Assembly (NCBI GenBank): GCA_016201205.1
Contig: JACQDF010000068.1
Span: 1-34,029 of the forward strand
DNA: 34,029 nt
Direction of reading: 5' to 3'
Origin: Acidobacteriota bacterium
Lineage (GTDB): Bacteria > Acidobacteriota > Terriglobia > Bryobacterales > Bryobacteraceae
Position 1 is the first letter of the stretch; every line of letters begins with the position of its first letter. The notes under the pieces are model-generated. The model did no database searches. It was not told where the DNA came from and saw only the letters and a list, made by a program, of their open reading frames with translations. Below, in pieces: positions 7,147 to 15,600 of this stretch. The position numbers and the translations under genes were made by a program.

Positions 7147-9090
7147 TTGAATCTCAAGACGATCACGGAACGGGACACGATTTGGGAGCCGACCGACCGG
7201 TGGACCGCGCAGGACGCCTCGGAGCTGTACGACGTCGCCAGTTGGGGAAAGGGCTATTTCTCCGTCGGCGACAACGGGCATCTCTGGGTGCATCCAACCA
7301 GGGAGCCGCAGCGCAAGGCGGACCTCAAGGAGCTGGTCGACCAGATCATGCTTCGCGGCATCTCGCCGCCCATTCTGATCCGCTTTGGCGAAATCCTGCA
7401 ACACCGTCTGGGCGAGATCCACCAGGCGTTTCAGACCGCCATCCAGGAGCACGGCTACAAGGGCAGCTACTTCTGCGTCTATCCGATCAAGGTGAACCAG
7501 CAGCGCCACGTGGTGGAAGAAGTGATGCAGTTCGGCCGGCCGTTCCGGTTCGGGCTGGAAGCGGGCTCGAAGCCCGAGCTGCTGGCGGTGCTGGCCATCT
7601 CCGACAACGAGACGCCGATCATCTGCAACGGATTCAAAGACGACGAGTACATCGAGTTCGTGATGCTGGCGAAGAAAATCGGCCGACGGATCATCCCGGT
7701 GGTGGAAAAGTTCACCGAGCTGGACCTGATCGTGAAGTACTCCCGCAAGGTCGGCGTGCGGCCGGAAGTCGGCCTGCGCGTCAAGCTGGCCAGCCGGGGC
7801 TCCGGGCGCTGGAAGTCCTCGGGCGGTTACCGCTCGAAGTTCGGGCTGACGGTGAGCGAAGCGTTGCAGGCGCTCGACCGGATGAAGGCGCTGGAGATGG
7901 CCGACTGCATCAAGCTGCTGCACTTCCACCTTGGCAGCCAGATCACCAACATCCGCCAGATCAAAGCCGCGGTGATCGAGGCGGCCCGTTGCTACGTGGG
8001 CTTGAAGAAACTGGGGGCTGGCCTGGAGCAGATCGACGTCGGAGGCGGATTGGGAATCGATTACGACGGGTCGCAGACGGACTTCGAATCCAGCGTCAAC
8101 TATACGCTCCAGGAATACGCCAACGACATCGTGTTCCATATCCAGAACGTGTGCGACGAGGCTGAGATCCCGCACCCCCATATCGTGAGCGAAAGCGGGC
8201 GCGCGATCGCCGCTTATCACAGCGTGCTGGTGTTCAATATCCTCGGCGTTACCGGCTTTGGGGCAGAGAGCGAAGTGATGGAAAAGCTTCCCGACGACGC
8301 CGAGCAGCCGGTGATCGACCTGCGGGAAACCTACAAGTCGCTGTCGGCGAAGAATCTGCTCGAGAGCTTCCACGACGCGCAGCAGGCTCTCGACTCGGCG
8401 CTGAACCTGTTCAGCCTCGGCTACCTGTCGCTCGAGCAGCGGGCGATGGCGGAGACGATCTACTGGGCCATCTGCCGCCGCATCCAGCGGCTGGCGCGGG
8501 AGCTCGAGTACTTTCCCGAAGAGCTCGAGGGGCTGGAAGGCATGCTGTCGGACACCTACTTCTGCAACTTCTCGCTGTTCCAGAGCATGCCGGATAGCTG
8601 GGCGGTGAAGCAGCTTTTTCCGATCATGCCGATTCACCGTTTGAGCGAGCAGCCCACCCGCCACGCCATCCTTGGCGATATCTCCTGCGATTCGGACGGC
8701 AAGGTGGACCAGTTCATCGACCGGCGCGACGTGAAGCGCACGCTGGCCCTGCACCCGTTCAACGGCGAGCCGTATTTCCTGGGCACTTTTCTGGTGGGCG
8801 CCTACCAGGAGATTCTCGGCGATCTGCACAACCTGTTCGGAGACACCAACGCCGTGCACGTTCGTCTGGGGGAGAACAATGAGCCGATTCTGGATGCAGT
8901 GGTGCAGGGCGACACTGTGCGCGAGGTGCTGGATTACGTGCAGTTCAATTCGCGCGTGCTGCTCGAAGAATTCCGCAAGGACGTCGAGTCGGCGCTGCGC
9001 GAAGGCCACATCGGCTTCGAGGAATCGGGCCGCCTGCTGCGGTTCTACGAAGACGGGCTGAACGGCTACACGTACCTGGAAGAAGCGTAG
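7147..9090 (+). CDS. speA: Biosynthetic arginine decarboxylase
   Basis: The 647-residue product is a fold-type III PLP enzyme converting arginine to agmatine, the first step of a polyamine route. Numbered from TTG 7147, the PLP lysine is K115 in VYPIKVNQ. The family signatures HLGSQ, GGGLGIDYDGS, SESGRAIAAYHSV and DISCDSDGK follow in order, and the length is close to E. coli SpeA (658). The N-terminal WTAQDASELYDVASWGKGYF block is typical of SpeA. The gene stands alone: no agmatinase or agmatine deiminase gene is in the window. Confidence 0.95.
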   Translation: MNLKTITERDTIWEPTDRWTAQDASELYDVASWGKGYFSVGDNGHLWVHPTREPQRKADLKELVDQIMLRGISPPILIRFGEILQHRLGEIHQAFQTAIQEHGYKGSYFCVYPIKVNQQRHVVEEVMQFGRPFRFGLEAGSKPELLAVLAISDNETPIICNGFKDDEYIEFVMLAKKIGRRIIPVVEKFTELDLIVKYSRKVGVRPEVGLRVKLASRGSGRWKSSGGYRSKFGLTVSEALQALDRMKALEMADCIKLLHFHLGSQITNIRQIKAAVIEAARCYVGLKKLGAGLEQIDVGGGLGIDYDGSQTDFESSVNYTLQEYANDIVFHIQNVCDEAEIPHPHIVSESGRAIAAYHSVLVFNILGVTGFGAESEVMEKLPDDAEQPVIDLRETYKSLSAKNLLESFHDAQQALDSALNLFSLGYLSLEQRAMAETIYWAICRRIQRLARELEYFPEELEGLEGMLSDTYFCNFSLFQSMPDSWAVKQLFPIMPIHRLSEQPTRHAILGDISCDSDGKVDQFIDRRDVKRTLALHPFNGEPYFLGTFLVGAYQEILGDLHNLFGDTNAVHVRLGENNEPILDAVVQGDTVREVLDYVQFNSRVLLEEFRKDVESALREGHIGFEESGRLLRFYEDGLNGYTYLEEA

Positions 9091-9098
9091 AACTTCGC

Positions 9099-9124
9099 TA
9101 TAATCAAAGCAGACTGGCTATAAA
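9099..9124 (+). promoter_or_regulatory. Possible promoter(s) of the korAB-trmJ operon
   Basis: TATAAT at 9099-9104 and TATAAA at 9119-9124 lie between the speA stop and the korA ATG at 9135. The second is ten bases from the ATG and korA has no Shine-Dalgarno sequence, which would suit a very short or absent leader. No clear -35 is seen. Confidence 0.35.
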
Positions 9125-9134
9125 CAATCCTCTT

Positions 9135-10979
9135 ATGTCCACTATCGAAGTGAGCCCGGTCACTGCCCGGACCGGCGGACAAGCCTACCGCGTGGTCAAC
9201 GATTTTTCGATCCAGGTGGCCACCGTCAACGGCTCCGGGAGCCAGACTGCGAACAGCGTCCTGATGCGGTCCATCTTTCAGATGGGAATTCCGGTGTCGG
9301 GAAAAAATCTATTCCCGTCCAACATCGCCGGGCTTCCGACGTGGTTCACGATCCGGGCGAACAAGAACGGGTGGATCGGCCGCAAGAAGGAGATCGACTT
9401 TCTGGTGGCGATGAATCCGGAGACGGCCAGGGAAGACGTGCTGAAGCTCGAGGACGGCGCGGCGGTGGTCTATGACGAACCGCTGAAGCTGAAAGATGTG
9501 CGCAACGATCTGCACTTCTACGCGGTGCCCTTCGACAAGCTGCTGGTTCCCGTCTGCCCGGAAGCCAAGCTGCGCAAGCTGGTCAAAAACATGATCTATG
9601 ACGGCGTGGTTGCGCATCTGGTGGGGATCGACCTGGAAGAGATACGCACGGCGCTGTTCAAGCAGTTCGGGCCGAAGAAAGCAAAGGCGGCCGAGCTGAA
9701 CTGGAACGCCGTGCAGGCGGGCAAGCGGTACGCCGAAGAAAACCTCGCCAAGACCGATCCGTTCGCCGTCGAGCGGATGAACAAGACGACGGGCAAGATC
9801 ATGATTGACGGCAACTCGGCGGCCGCCCTGGGGTGCGTGTTCGCCGGCTGCACGGTGGTGACCTGGTACCCGATCACGCCGTCCTCGTCGCTGGTGGAAG
9901 CGATGATCGGACACTTCAAGCGGCTGCGGGTGGACAAGGAATCCGGCAAAGCGACCTACGCCGTTCTTCAGGCCGAGGACGAACTGGCCGCGATCGGTAT
10001 GGTAATCGGCGCGTCGTGGGCCGGCGCTCGAGCCATGACGTCGACCTCCGGCCCCGGCATCTCGCTGATGGCGGAGTTCGCCGGCCTGGGGTATTACGCG
10101 GAAGTGCCGGCGGTGATCTTCGACGTCCAGCGTGTCGGGCCTTCCACCGGCCTGCCGACCCGGACAGCCCAAGGCGACCTGCTGAAGAATGCGCTGCTTT
10201 CGCACGGCGACACCAGGCATCCGATGTTCTTCCCCTCCTCACCGGCCGAATGCTTCCAGATGGCGATGGACGCGTTCGACTTTGCCGAGCAATTTCAGAC
10301 GCCGGTGTTCGTGATGACGGACCTGGATCTGGGCATGAACAACTGGATGGCGGATCCGTTCGAGTATCCCGCCAGGCCGCTGAACCGAGGAAAAGTGCTC
10401 TCGAAGGAGGATCTGGACAAAGCCGGGGAATTCGCCAGGTACCGCGACGTGGACGGCGACGGCATCCCCTATCGCACCCTGCCTGGCACGCATCATCCGA
10501 AGGCGGCGTACTTCACGCGGGGCAGCGGCCACAACGATGAAGCCGCCTATACCGAGCGCGAAGAGGATTACATCAACAACATGGACCGGCTGGCGCGGAA
10601 GTTCGAGACGATGCGCAAGTTCCTGCCGGAGCCTGAGGCGGCTTCGAGCCACAACGCAACCATCGGCATCATCTGCTGCGGCACCTCGCGCTACGCGGTA
10701 GAAGAAAGCCGCGACCAGCTCATTCGCGAATACGGGATTGAAACGAACTATCTGCGGCTGAAAGCCTATCCGTTCACCGCTCGGTTGAAGGAATTCATCG
10801 CCGGACATGAGAGGGTCTATGTGGTGGAGCAGAACCGCGATGCGCAGTTGCTGGCGCTGATGCGGCTCGAGCTCGAGCCGGCGCTGATTGGAAAGCTGCG
10901 CAGCATCCGTTATTACGGCGGGCTGCCGCTCGATGCGCGAACGGTGACCGATGAATTCGCCACCCAGGAGGGATTATGA
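9135..10979 (+). CDS. korA: 2-oxoacid:acceptor oxidoreductase, fused gamma-alpha subunit
   Basis: The 614-residue protein has an N-terminal gamma domain (about residues 20-200: VNGSGSQTANSVLMRSIFQM, GRKKEIDFLVAMNPET) followed by the alpha/pyrimidine domain (about 215-600: GNSAAALGCVFAGC, WYPITPSSSLVEA, AEDELAAIGMVIGASWAGAR, TSTSGPGISLM). This is the KorA/OorA-type fused arrangement. With KorB it forms the CoA-dependent enzyme that oxidises 2-oxoglutarate or a similar 2-oxoacid with ferredoxin as acceptor. Substrate cannot be read with certainty from sequence. Its last four bases overlap the korB start (ATGA). Confidence 0.92.
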   Translation: MSTIEVSPVTARTGGQAYRVVNDFSIQVATVNGSGSQTANSVLMRSIFQMGIPVSGKNLFPSNIAGLPTWFTIRANKNGWIGRKKEIDFLVAMNPETAREDVLKLEDGAAVVYDEPLKLKDVRNDLHFYAVPFDKLLVPVCPEAKLRKLVKNMIYDGVVAHLVGIDLEEIRTALFKQFGPKKAKAAELNWNAVQAGKRYAEENLAKTDPFAVERMNKTTGKIMIDGNSAAALGCVFAGCTVVTWYPITPSSSLVEAMIGHFKRLRVDKESGKATYAVLQAEDELAAIGMVIGASWAGARAMTSTSGPGISLMAEFAGLGYYAEVPAVIFDVQRVGPSTGLPTRTAQGDLLKNALLSHGDTRHPMFFPSSPAECFQMAMDAFDFAEQFQTPVFVMTDLDLGMNNWMADPFEYPARPLNRGKVLSKEDLDKAGEFARYRDVDGDGIPYRTLPGTHHPKAAYFTRGSGHNDEAAYTEREEDYINNMDRLARKFETMRKFLPEPEAASSHNATIGIICCGTSRYAVEESRDQLIREYGIETNYLRLKAYPFTARLKEFIAGHERVYVVEQNRDAQLLALMRLELEPALIGKLRSIRYYGGLPLDARTVTDEFATQEGL

Positions 10980-12019
10980 GCGCCGTAGCCACGCCGCCGC
11001 CCAGAAAAGTCAACCGCATCGGGCTGGATGTTCTGCCGTATCGCGGCGGAAAGACGACGTTGTGCGCAGGCTGCGGCCACAACTCGATTTCCGAGCGCAT
11101 CATCGAAGTACTCTTCGAGCTGGGCATCGAGCCATGGAAGGTGGCGAAAATGTCCGGCATCGGCTGCTCTTCCAAGACGCCGGCCTATTTCCTGAACCAG
11201 GCGCACGGATTCAACTCCGTGCACGGCCGGGCGCCCGCGGTGAGCACGGGCGCGCTGCTGGCCAACCGCAGCCTGATGGGGATCGTGGTGACCGGCGACG
11301 GCGACACGGCGTCGATCGGCATCGGGCAGTTTGTGCACATGCTGCGGCGCAACGTGCCGCTCGTCTACATCATCGAGAACAACGGCGTGTACGGGCTGAC
11401 CAAAGGGCAGTTCTCGGCGACGGCGGACCGCGGCTCGAAGCAGAAATCGGGCGTCATGAACGAGATGGCGCCGATCGACTGCTGCCTGATGGGGATCGAG
11501 CTGGGGGCGACGCTGGTGGCGCGGTCTTTCTCCGGCGACAAGAAACAGCTCAGCACCATCCTGAAGGCGTGTTTGTCGCATCGCGGCCTGGCAGTGGTCG
11601 ACGTCGTGTCGCCCTGCGTGACGTTCAACGACCACGAGGGATCCACCAAGAGCTACTCCTACGTCAAGGATCACGAGATCCCGCTCCAGGATCTCAACTA
11701 CATTCCCTACTACGAAGAGATCGGCATTGAGATGGCGGAAGGCGAAGTCCTGGACGTGCGCCTGCACGATGGCTCGCTGCTGCGGCTGAAGAAGCTCGAT
11801 CGCGATTACGATCCGTATAACAAGATGGCGGCCATTGCTGCCATCCATGAAGGCGAGCAAAAGGGCGAGGTGCTGACCGGCATTCTGTACATCGAGCAGG
11901 GGCGCGATACGCTGCACGATTTTCTGAACATGGTGGACGAGCCGCTGGCGACTCTGCCTGAATCGCGGGTGCGGCCGTCCAGGCAAGCGCTGGACATGAT
12001 CATGGAAGAGCTGCGGTGA
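10976..12019 (+). CDS. korB: 2-oxoacid:ferredoxin oxidoreductase beta subunit
   Basis: The 347-residue TPP-binding subunit contains C30-x2-C33 (CAGCGHN), C64 (GIGCSS) and C214 (SPCVTFND), the four cysteines expected to hold one [4Fe-4S] cluster. GDGD at 107-110 followed by NNGVYGLTKGQ marks the TPP/Mg site. The ATGA overlap with korA ensures balanced synthesis of the two subunits. The ordinary assignment is 2-oxoglutarate:ferredoxin oxidoreductase; pyruvate or branched-chain 2-oxoacids are not excluded. Its stop overlaps the GTG of the next gene. Confidence 0.93.
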   Translation: MSAVATPPPRKVNRIGLDVLPYRGGKTTLCAGCGHNSISERIIEVLFELGIEPWKVAKMSGIGCSSKTPAYFLNQAHGFNSVHGRAPAVSTGALLANRSLMGIVVTGDGDTASIGIGQFVHMLRRNVPLVYIIENNGVYGLTKGQFSATADRGSKQKSGVMNEMAPIDCCLMGIELGATLVARSFSGDKKQLSTILKACLSHRGLAVVDVVSPCVTFNDHEGSTKSYSYVKDHEIPLQDLNYIPYYEEIGIEMAEGEVLDVRLHDGSLLRLKKLDRDYDPYNKMAAIAAIHEGEQKGEVLTGILYIEQGRDTLHDFLNMVDEPLATLPESRVRPSRQALDMIMEELR

Positions 12020-12726
12020 CTTCCCTGCGGGTTGTTCTGGTCAGCCCGCGCAATCCGCTGAACATCGGCGCGGCGGCGCGCGCCATGAGCAACTTCGGTT
12101 TCATCGAGCTGCGGCTGGTGAACCCCTACCAAGTGGCGTTTCGCGAGGCGAAGTCCGCTGTCGGCGCGGGCGCAGTGTTGAAGGCCGCGAGCGAGTTTGC
12201 CACCGTTGCCGAAGCGGTTGCGGACTGCACGCTGGTGGTGGGGACGACGGCCGGGTCGCATCGCGAACCGCGGCAGCCGCTGTATGGGCTCGAGTACGGC
12301 GCGCGCCGGATTCGCAAGCACCAAGGCCCGGTCGCATTGCTGTTCGGCTCGGAGAAGTACGGGCTCTCCAACGACAACCTGAGCCACTGCCAGTGGTTGA
12401 TCGAGATCCGGTCGCGGCCGCAGCACCGCTCGATGAATCTCGGGCAGGCGGTGGCGGTGTGCCTGTACGAGCTGGTGCGCGACCGGCGCGCGGCGATCGC
12501 CAAGCCGCCGGCCCGTAAGCCGGCCACGGCGGAGCAAACCGAGGTGCTGCGCGAGCGGATCGAGGAAGCGCTGAAACTCAGCGGCTACTATGATCACACG
12601 GCGGTGGCCGGCGCCCAGCGGCGTCTTCGGGCGCTGGTGAAGCGGCTGAACCTGAGCCGCGACGATGCGGCCGTGTGGCTGGGGATCTTAAGGCAGATCG
12701 TATGGAAGCTCCGGTCCGGCAGTTAA
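12016..12726 (+). CDS. trmJ: SPOUT-class tRNA/rRNA methyltransferase (TrmJ-like)
   Basis: The 236-residue protein starts at GTG 12016, overlapping the korB TGA by four bases. The N-terminal part (VLVSPRNPLNIGAAARAMSN) and the knot region (LLFGSEKYGLSND, then MNLGQAVAVCLYEL) are the three SpoU/TrmH motifs. The spacing and the PRNPLNIGAAARAM start fit TrmJ, which makes 2'-O-methyl C/U32 in tRNA. The C-terminal extension of about 75 residues (RRLRALVKRLNLSRDDAAVWLG) also fits TrmJ rather than TrmL. Its place in the korAB operon has no evident metabolic reason. Confidence 0.85.
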   Translation: MTSLRVVLVSPRNPLNIGAAARAMSNFGFIELRLVNPYQVAFREAKSAVGAGAVLKAASEFATVAEAVADCTLVVGTTAGSHREPRQPLYGLEYGARRIRKHQGPVALLFGSEKYGLSNDNLSHCQWLIEIRSRPQHRSMNLGQAVAVCLYELVRDRRAAIAKPPARKPATAEQTEVLRERIEEALKLSGYYDHTAVAGAQRRLRALVKRLNLSRDDAAVWLGILRQIVWKLRSGS

Positions 12727-12734
12727 CCGCGTGG

Positions 12735-12867
12735 GGCGGCCATTCTTGGCCGCCGCCGGCTTTCGAGCCGGCGCTGAGTGCCGCGCCGGGCGGGAGCCCG
12801 GCGGCAGGCTGAAAGCCTGACCCCACCGAGGAGCGCCGGCTTACCGGCGTGGACGCGCTGGAGCGCG
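12735..12867. repeat. Row of six small GC-rich perfect hairpins
   Basis: Between trmJ and the next gene six perfect inverted repeats follow one another. They are GGCGGCCA/TGGCCGCC (12735-12754, loop TTCT); GCCGGCT/AGCCGGC (12755-12772, loop TTCG); CGCCGGGC/GCCCGGCG (12784-12803, loop GGGA); CAGGCT/AGCCTG (12805-12819, loop GAA); CGCCGG/CCGGCG (12834-12849, loop CTTA); and CGCGC/GCGCG (12854-12867 region, loop TGGA). The stems differ in sequence but most loops are four bases. No T-run follows, so it is not a classical terminator array. It resembles mosaic REP-like intergenic palindromes. Confidence 0.85.
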
Positions 12868-12890
12868 ATACCATGGCGAAAGCGCAAGCA

Positions 12891-14552
12891 ATGAAACGCA
12901 CGTTCCTGGCTGTCCTCTTTGCCGGCCTTCTCTCGCTGGCGCAATTCCCCACCCGCGAGCCTTATCCGGGCCACGCCCGCGTTAGGATCGAGATCCGCGA
13001 TCAAGACGGCCGCCCGACTGGTGTGCGGCTGCGCGTCACCAACGCCTCCGGCGAGTATTTCGCTCCCCTCGGCCATCTTCCGCAGCCCGATCCCGCCAGG
13101 CGCATGTCTGGCGATCTGATCCTGGGCGACGGCGACGCCTCGCCGCTCGAACTCCACGCGTATCTCTATGACGGGCACGCGATCGACCTGCCTGCCGGCC
13201 GCTACATCTTTGAGGCGCGCAAGGGCTTCGAATACGCGCCGCTGAACAAAGCCGTCGCCATTGCGCCGGCAGCCGGCCAGGTGGTTCGGCTCGAGATCCG
13301 GAAGTTCGAGGACTTCGAGGCGAAAGGCTGGTATCCCGGCGACACGCACATGCACTTTCCCGACCCGGCGGGCATCCGCTACGAGATGGAGTGTGAAGGA
13401 CTGCGCGTGTGCAGCCTGCTGCTGTTAAAGAGCGGCTATCGGAGTGGTCGTCCCGGCGACGGCCACTTCCAGAACGTCGAGCACTTCCGCGGCCGCCAAT
13501 TGCTGTCCGTCTCCGGCGGCCGGCATTTCATCAAGACGGGCGAAGAGTTTCGGCACGGCTTGCTGGCGCACATGATCTTCCAGAATCTCGAATCGATCGT
13601 GTGGCCCGTTTCGGTGGGCGGCCTGAGAGAAGGCGGCGCCGGCGGCTACGACTGGCCGTGGATGCTGCACGCCACCGCGGACGCGCGTGCGCAAGGAGCG
13701 CTGGTGACGTGGGCGCACTGGCCGTATCCAACCTATGAAGCGCCGCTCGATATCGCCCTCGGGCGCATCGATTCCATCGACCTGCTGACCACCGGCAGCC
13801 CGTTCGAGCATCACCCTGTCCTGGTCGACATCTACAAGCTGCGCGGGCCGAAGGTGTATTCGATTCCACCGATCGACGTGTACTACCACTACCTCAATTG
13901 CGGCTTCCGGCTGGCGGCATCGTCGGGCTCGGACAAAATGGCGCTCAATCCGCCCATGGGAAGCGCACGCACATACGTGCGCACGGACGGGCCGCTCAGC
14001 TATGACGCGTGGATCGAGGGCATTCGCAACGGGCACACGTTCGTTTCGACGTACCCGCTGCTGGACTTCTCGGTGAACGGGAAAGGGCCGGGCGAGACGA
14101 TCCGCTTCGGTGAGAAGCCGGCCGAGGTGAAGGTGAGTGCGCGGGCGGTGTCCATCGAGCCGTACGATGTGCTCGAGGTCCTGCACAACGGCAAAGTGAT
14201 CGCGAGGGCGAAGCCCGGCGGCGGGCATCACACCGCCGCTTTTCAGGGCACACTGACGCTCGACCGCGGCGGCTGGATCGCGGCGCGCGCCTATGGGTCC
14301 AGGATGCTCGAGTATGGCGCGACGTGGTGGAAACAGCCGGTGTTCGCGCATACGTCGCCGGTGTATCTGGAAGCGGATGGCCGCCCGGCGCCGGCGGCTG
14401 AATCGGCAAAGCTGTTTCTCGAGCAGCTCGACTTTTTGGAACGCTGGGCGGACCGGCAGGCGCATTTCCCTTCCGTGGAAGCCAAGGCGGAAGCGATGAA
14501 GTACATCGCCCAAGCCCGCGGTATCTATCAGAAGCTGCTGCACCTTGAGTGA
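12891..14552 (+). CDS. Secreted CehA/McbA-family metallohydrolase (PHP fold)
   Basis: From ATG 12891 the 553-residue product has a signal peptide (MKRTFLAVLFAGLLSLAQF). An Ig-like or carboxypeptidase-regulatory-like segment follows (about residues 25-135), then the PHP-type catalytic part opening with WYPGDTHMHF, a metal-binding H-x-H. Later conserved histidines and aspartates are in AHWPYP, FEHHPVLVDIY and SSGSDKMALNPP. In-frame starts at 12849 (GTG) and 12873 are possible, but only 12891 puts the signal peptide at the N-terminus. CehA/McbA proteins include a carbaryl hydrolase, but most members have unknown substrates. The gene begins directly after the hairpin row. Confidence 0.8.
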   Translation: MKRTFLAVLFAGLLSLAQFPTREPYPGHARVRIEIRDQDGRPTGVRLRVTNASGEYFAPLGHLPQPDPARRMSGDLILGDGDASPLELHAYLYDGHAIDLPAGRYIFEARKGFEYAPLNKAVAIAPAAGQVVRLEIRKFEDFEAKGWYPGDTHMHFPDPAGIRYEMECEGLRVCSLLLLKSGYRSGRPGDGHFQNVEHFRGRQLLSVSGGRHFIKTGEEFRHGLLAHMIFQNLESIVWPVSVGGLREGGAGGYDWPWMLHATADARAQGALVTWAHWPYPTYEAPLDIALGRIDSIDLLTTGSPFEHHPVLVDIYKLRGPKVYSIPPIDVYYHYLNCGFRLAASSGSDKMALNPPMGSARTYVRTDGPLSYDAWIEGIRNGHTFVSTYPLLDFSVNGKGPGETIRFGEKPAEVKVSARAVSIEPYDVLEVLHNGKVIARAKPGGGHHTAAFQGTLTLDRGGWIAARAYGSRMLEYGATWWKQPVFAHTSPVYLEADGRPAPAAESAKLFLEQLDFLERWADRQAHFPSVEAKAEAMKYIAQARGIYQKLLHLE

Positions 14553-14554
14553 AA

Positions 14555-14640
14555 TGGCAGTGAGGGTGGGATTCGCGAACCCACGGAACCCCGCATAAGG
14601 ATGCTCCCGTTCGTTTCCAGGGACGCGCCCGACCTCTTTT
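14555..14640 (-). pseudogene. tRNA-Ser-like remnant (T-arm and acceptor 3' strand with CCA)
   Basis: Reading the minus strand toward 14555, the sequence has GTGGG, then TTCGCGAAT, then CCCAC, CCTCACT and GCCA. This is a T-stem/loop, acceptor 3' strand and encoded CCA like that of bacterial tRNA-Ser, but with two extra bases in the T-loop (nine instead of seven). Upstream no matching acceptor 5' strand, D-arm or anticodon arm pairs properly within normal distance. It is judged a decayed or partial tRNA, possibly an old integration scar. The rest of 14553-14797 shows no gene. Confidence 0.4.
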
Positions 14641-14797
14641 CCCTCGATCTTTAGCAAGGCGTTCGACAGAGACCGGCTCGGGCTGCTGGCTGGCAGCACT
14701 AAAACGCGTCCCGCTCGAGTTGCAGCGCAAGGGCTCGGCCACGAAATAGCGTAAGCTCGGCTGCGACAACGCTTTTGTTCCGAGCCTCCGGATGTCT

Positions 14798-15511
14798 CTA
14801 ATCGTTCTGCAGTCGGCGAATTGTAATCTTCGCCACCGGGTTGCGCCAGTCGCGCATCGCGGCGTTCATATTTCCTATCCCGTGAATCCCGGCGTGAATG
14901 TGGACATATCCCTCACCGCCGCCGGGTGCCGCGCCACCCCCGTTACCGCTGGGATTTGACGGTGTGACGCACTCGCTGAAGCCCGGCCCGGGAATCGATG
15001 CGCAGGTCTCGTCATTGCGTTCGGTACCGGCGTCGTAGGCGGGAGACAACCTATCGAGTGATTCGTTTCCCTTGGGGCCTTCCACACCGTTTAACGCAAA
15101 GAACCCGTCGTTGGTCGGAATGAGCATGGCGACGACACTAAAATGATCAAATCGCCCGCCCGCCTGCACTCGCAGAGTGATGGTTTCCCCTGGGTCCACC
15201 AGGTTTGAGACCGGTGGCGGGGCCGGCGAAATCACTACTTCCTTCACATCCGGATTCGCGCGCAGCAGCGTCGCGAGCGGCCCGGGATCACCTTCCTCCG
15301 CGATTGTCTTCAGTTGCGGAGTGGCCGGAGAACCGAGCTGAAACAGCTTGACTCCCTCTTTGTGGCTGGCGACCAACACCGGCGTGAAACGCTGGCCGCG
15401 AGTGAGATTTGTGATCGTGACTTCGTATGTCGACATATCATCAGCCCGGAGGGCGGGGAAAACGCCGCACAGGCCGGCAACGAACAGAACGCCAGTGATC
15501 CATTTCTTCAT
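14798..15511 (-). CDS. Spondin-domain secreted protein
   Basis: The 237-residue protein has a signal peptide (MKKWITGVLFVAGLCGVFPA). The spondin_N-type domain follows: YEVTITNLTRGQRFTPVLVASH, then TLRVQAGGRFDHFSVVAMLIPTND split over the middle, and near the end HIHAGIHGIGN...RDWRNPVAKI. The conserved histidines of the last block are metal ligands in spondin domains. A GGGAGG Shine-Dalgarno stands shortly before the ATG at 15511. It is a periplasmic or surface protein of unknown role. It is transcribed divergently from the beta-barrel gene at 15601. Confidence 0.82.
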   Translation of the reverse strand: MKKWITGVLFVAGLCGVFPALRADDMSTYEVTITNLTRGQRFTPVLVASHKEGVKLFQLGSPATPQLKTIAEEGDPGPLATLLRANPDVKEVVISPAPPPVSNLVDPGETITLRVQAGGRFDHFSVVAMLIPTNDGFFALNGVEGPKGNESLDRLSPAYDAGTERNDETCASIPGPGFSECVTPSNPSGNGGGAAPGGGEGYVHIHAGIHGIGNMNAAMRDWRNPVAKITIRRLQND

Positions 15512-15600
15512 GTAATCCTCCCGTCAGTGTGGATAGAATCCGCTGACAGCGAGAGAGTCGAGTATCGCGGCGAAAACCCCCTCCCGGTCCTTAGAGTAAA

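Noticed and set aside
6814..9009. 731-codon open frame on the minus strand
   Set aside because: It lies opposite speA, which has unambiguous motifs; the frame is open because of GC-rich codon bias and its translation is His/Gln/Arg-rich without a domain.
14555..14640. A functional tRNA gene
   Set aside because: Only the T-arm and acceptor 3' strand fit; D-arm, anticodon arm and 5' acceptor strand do not pair at normal distances.
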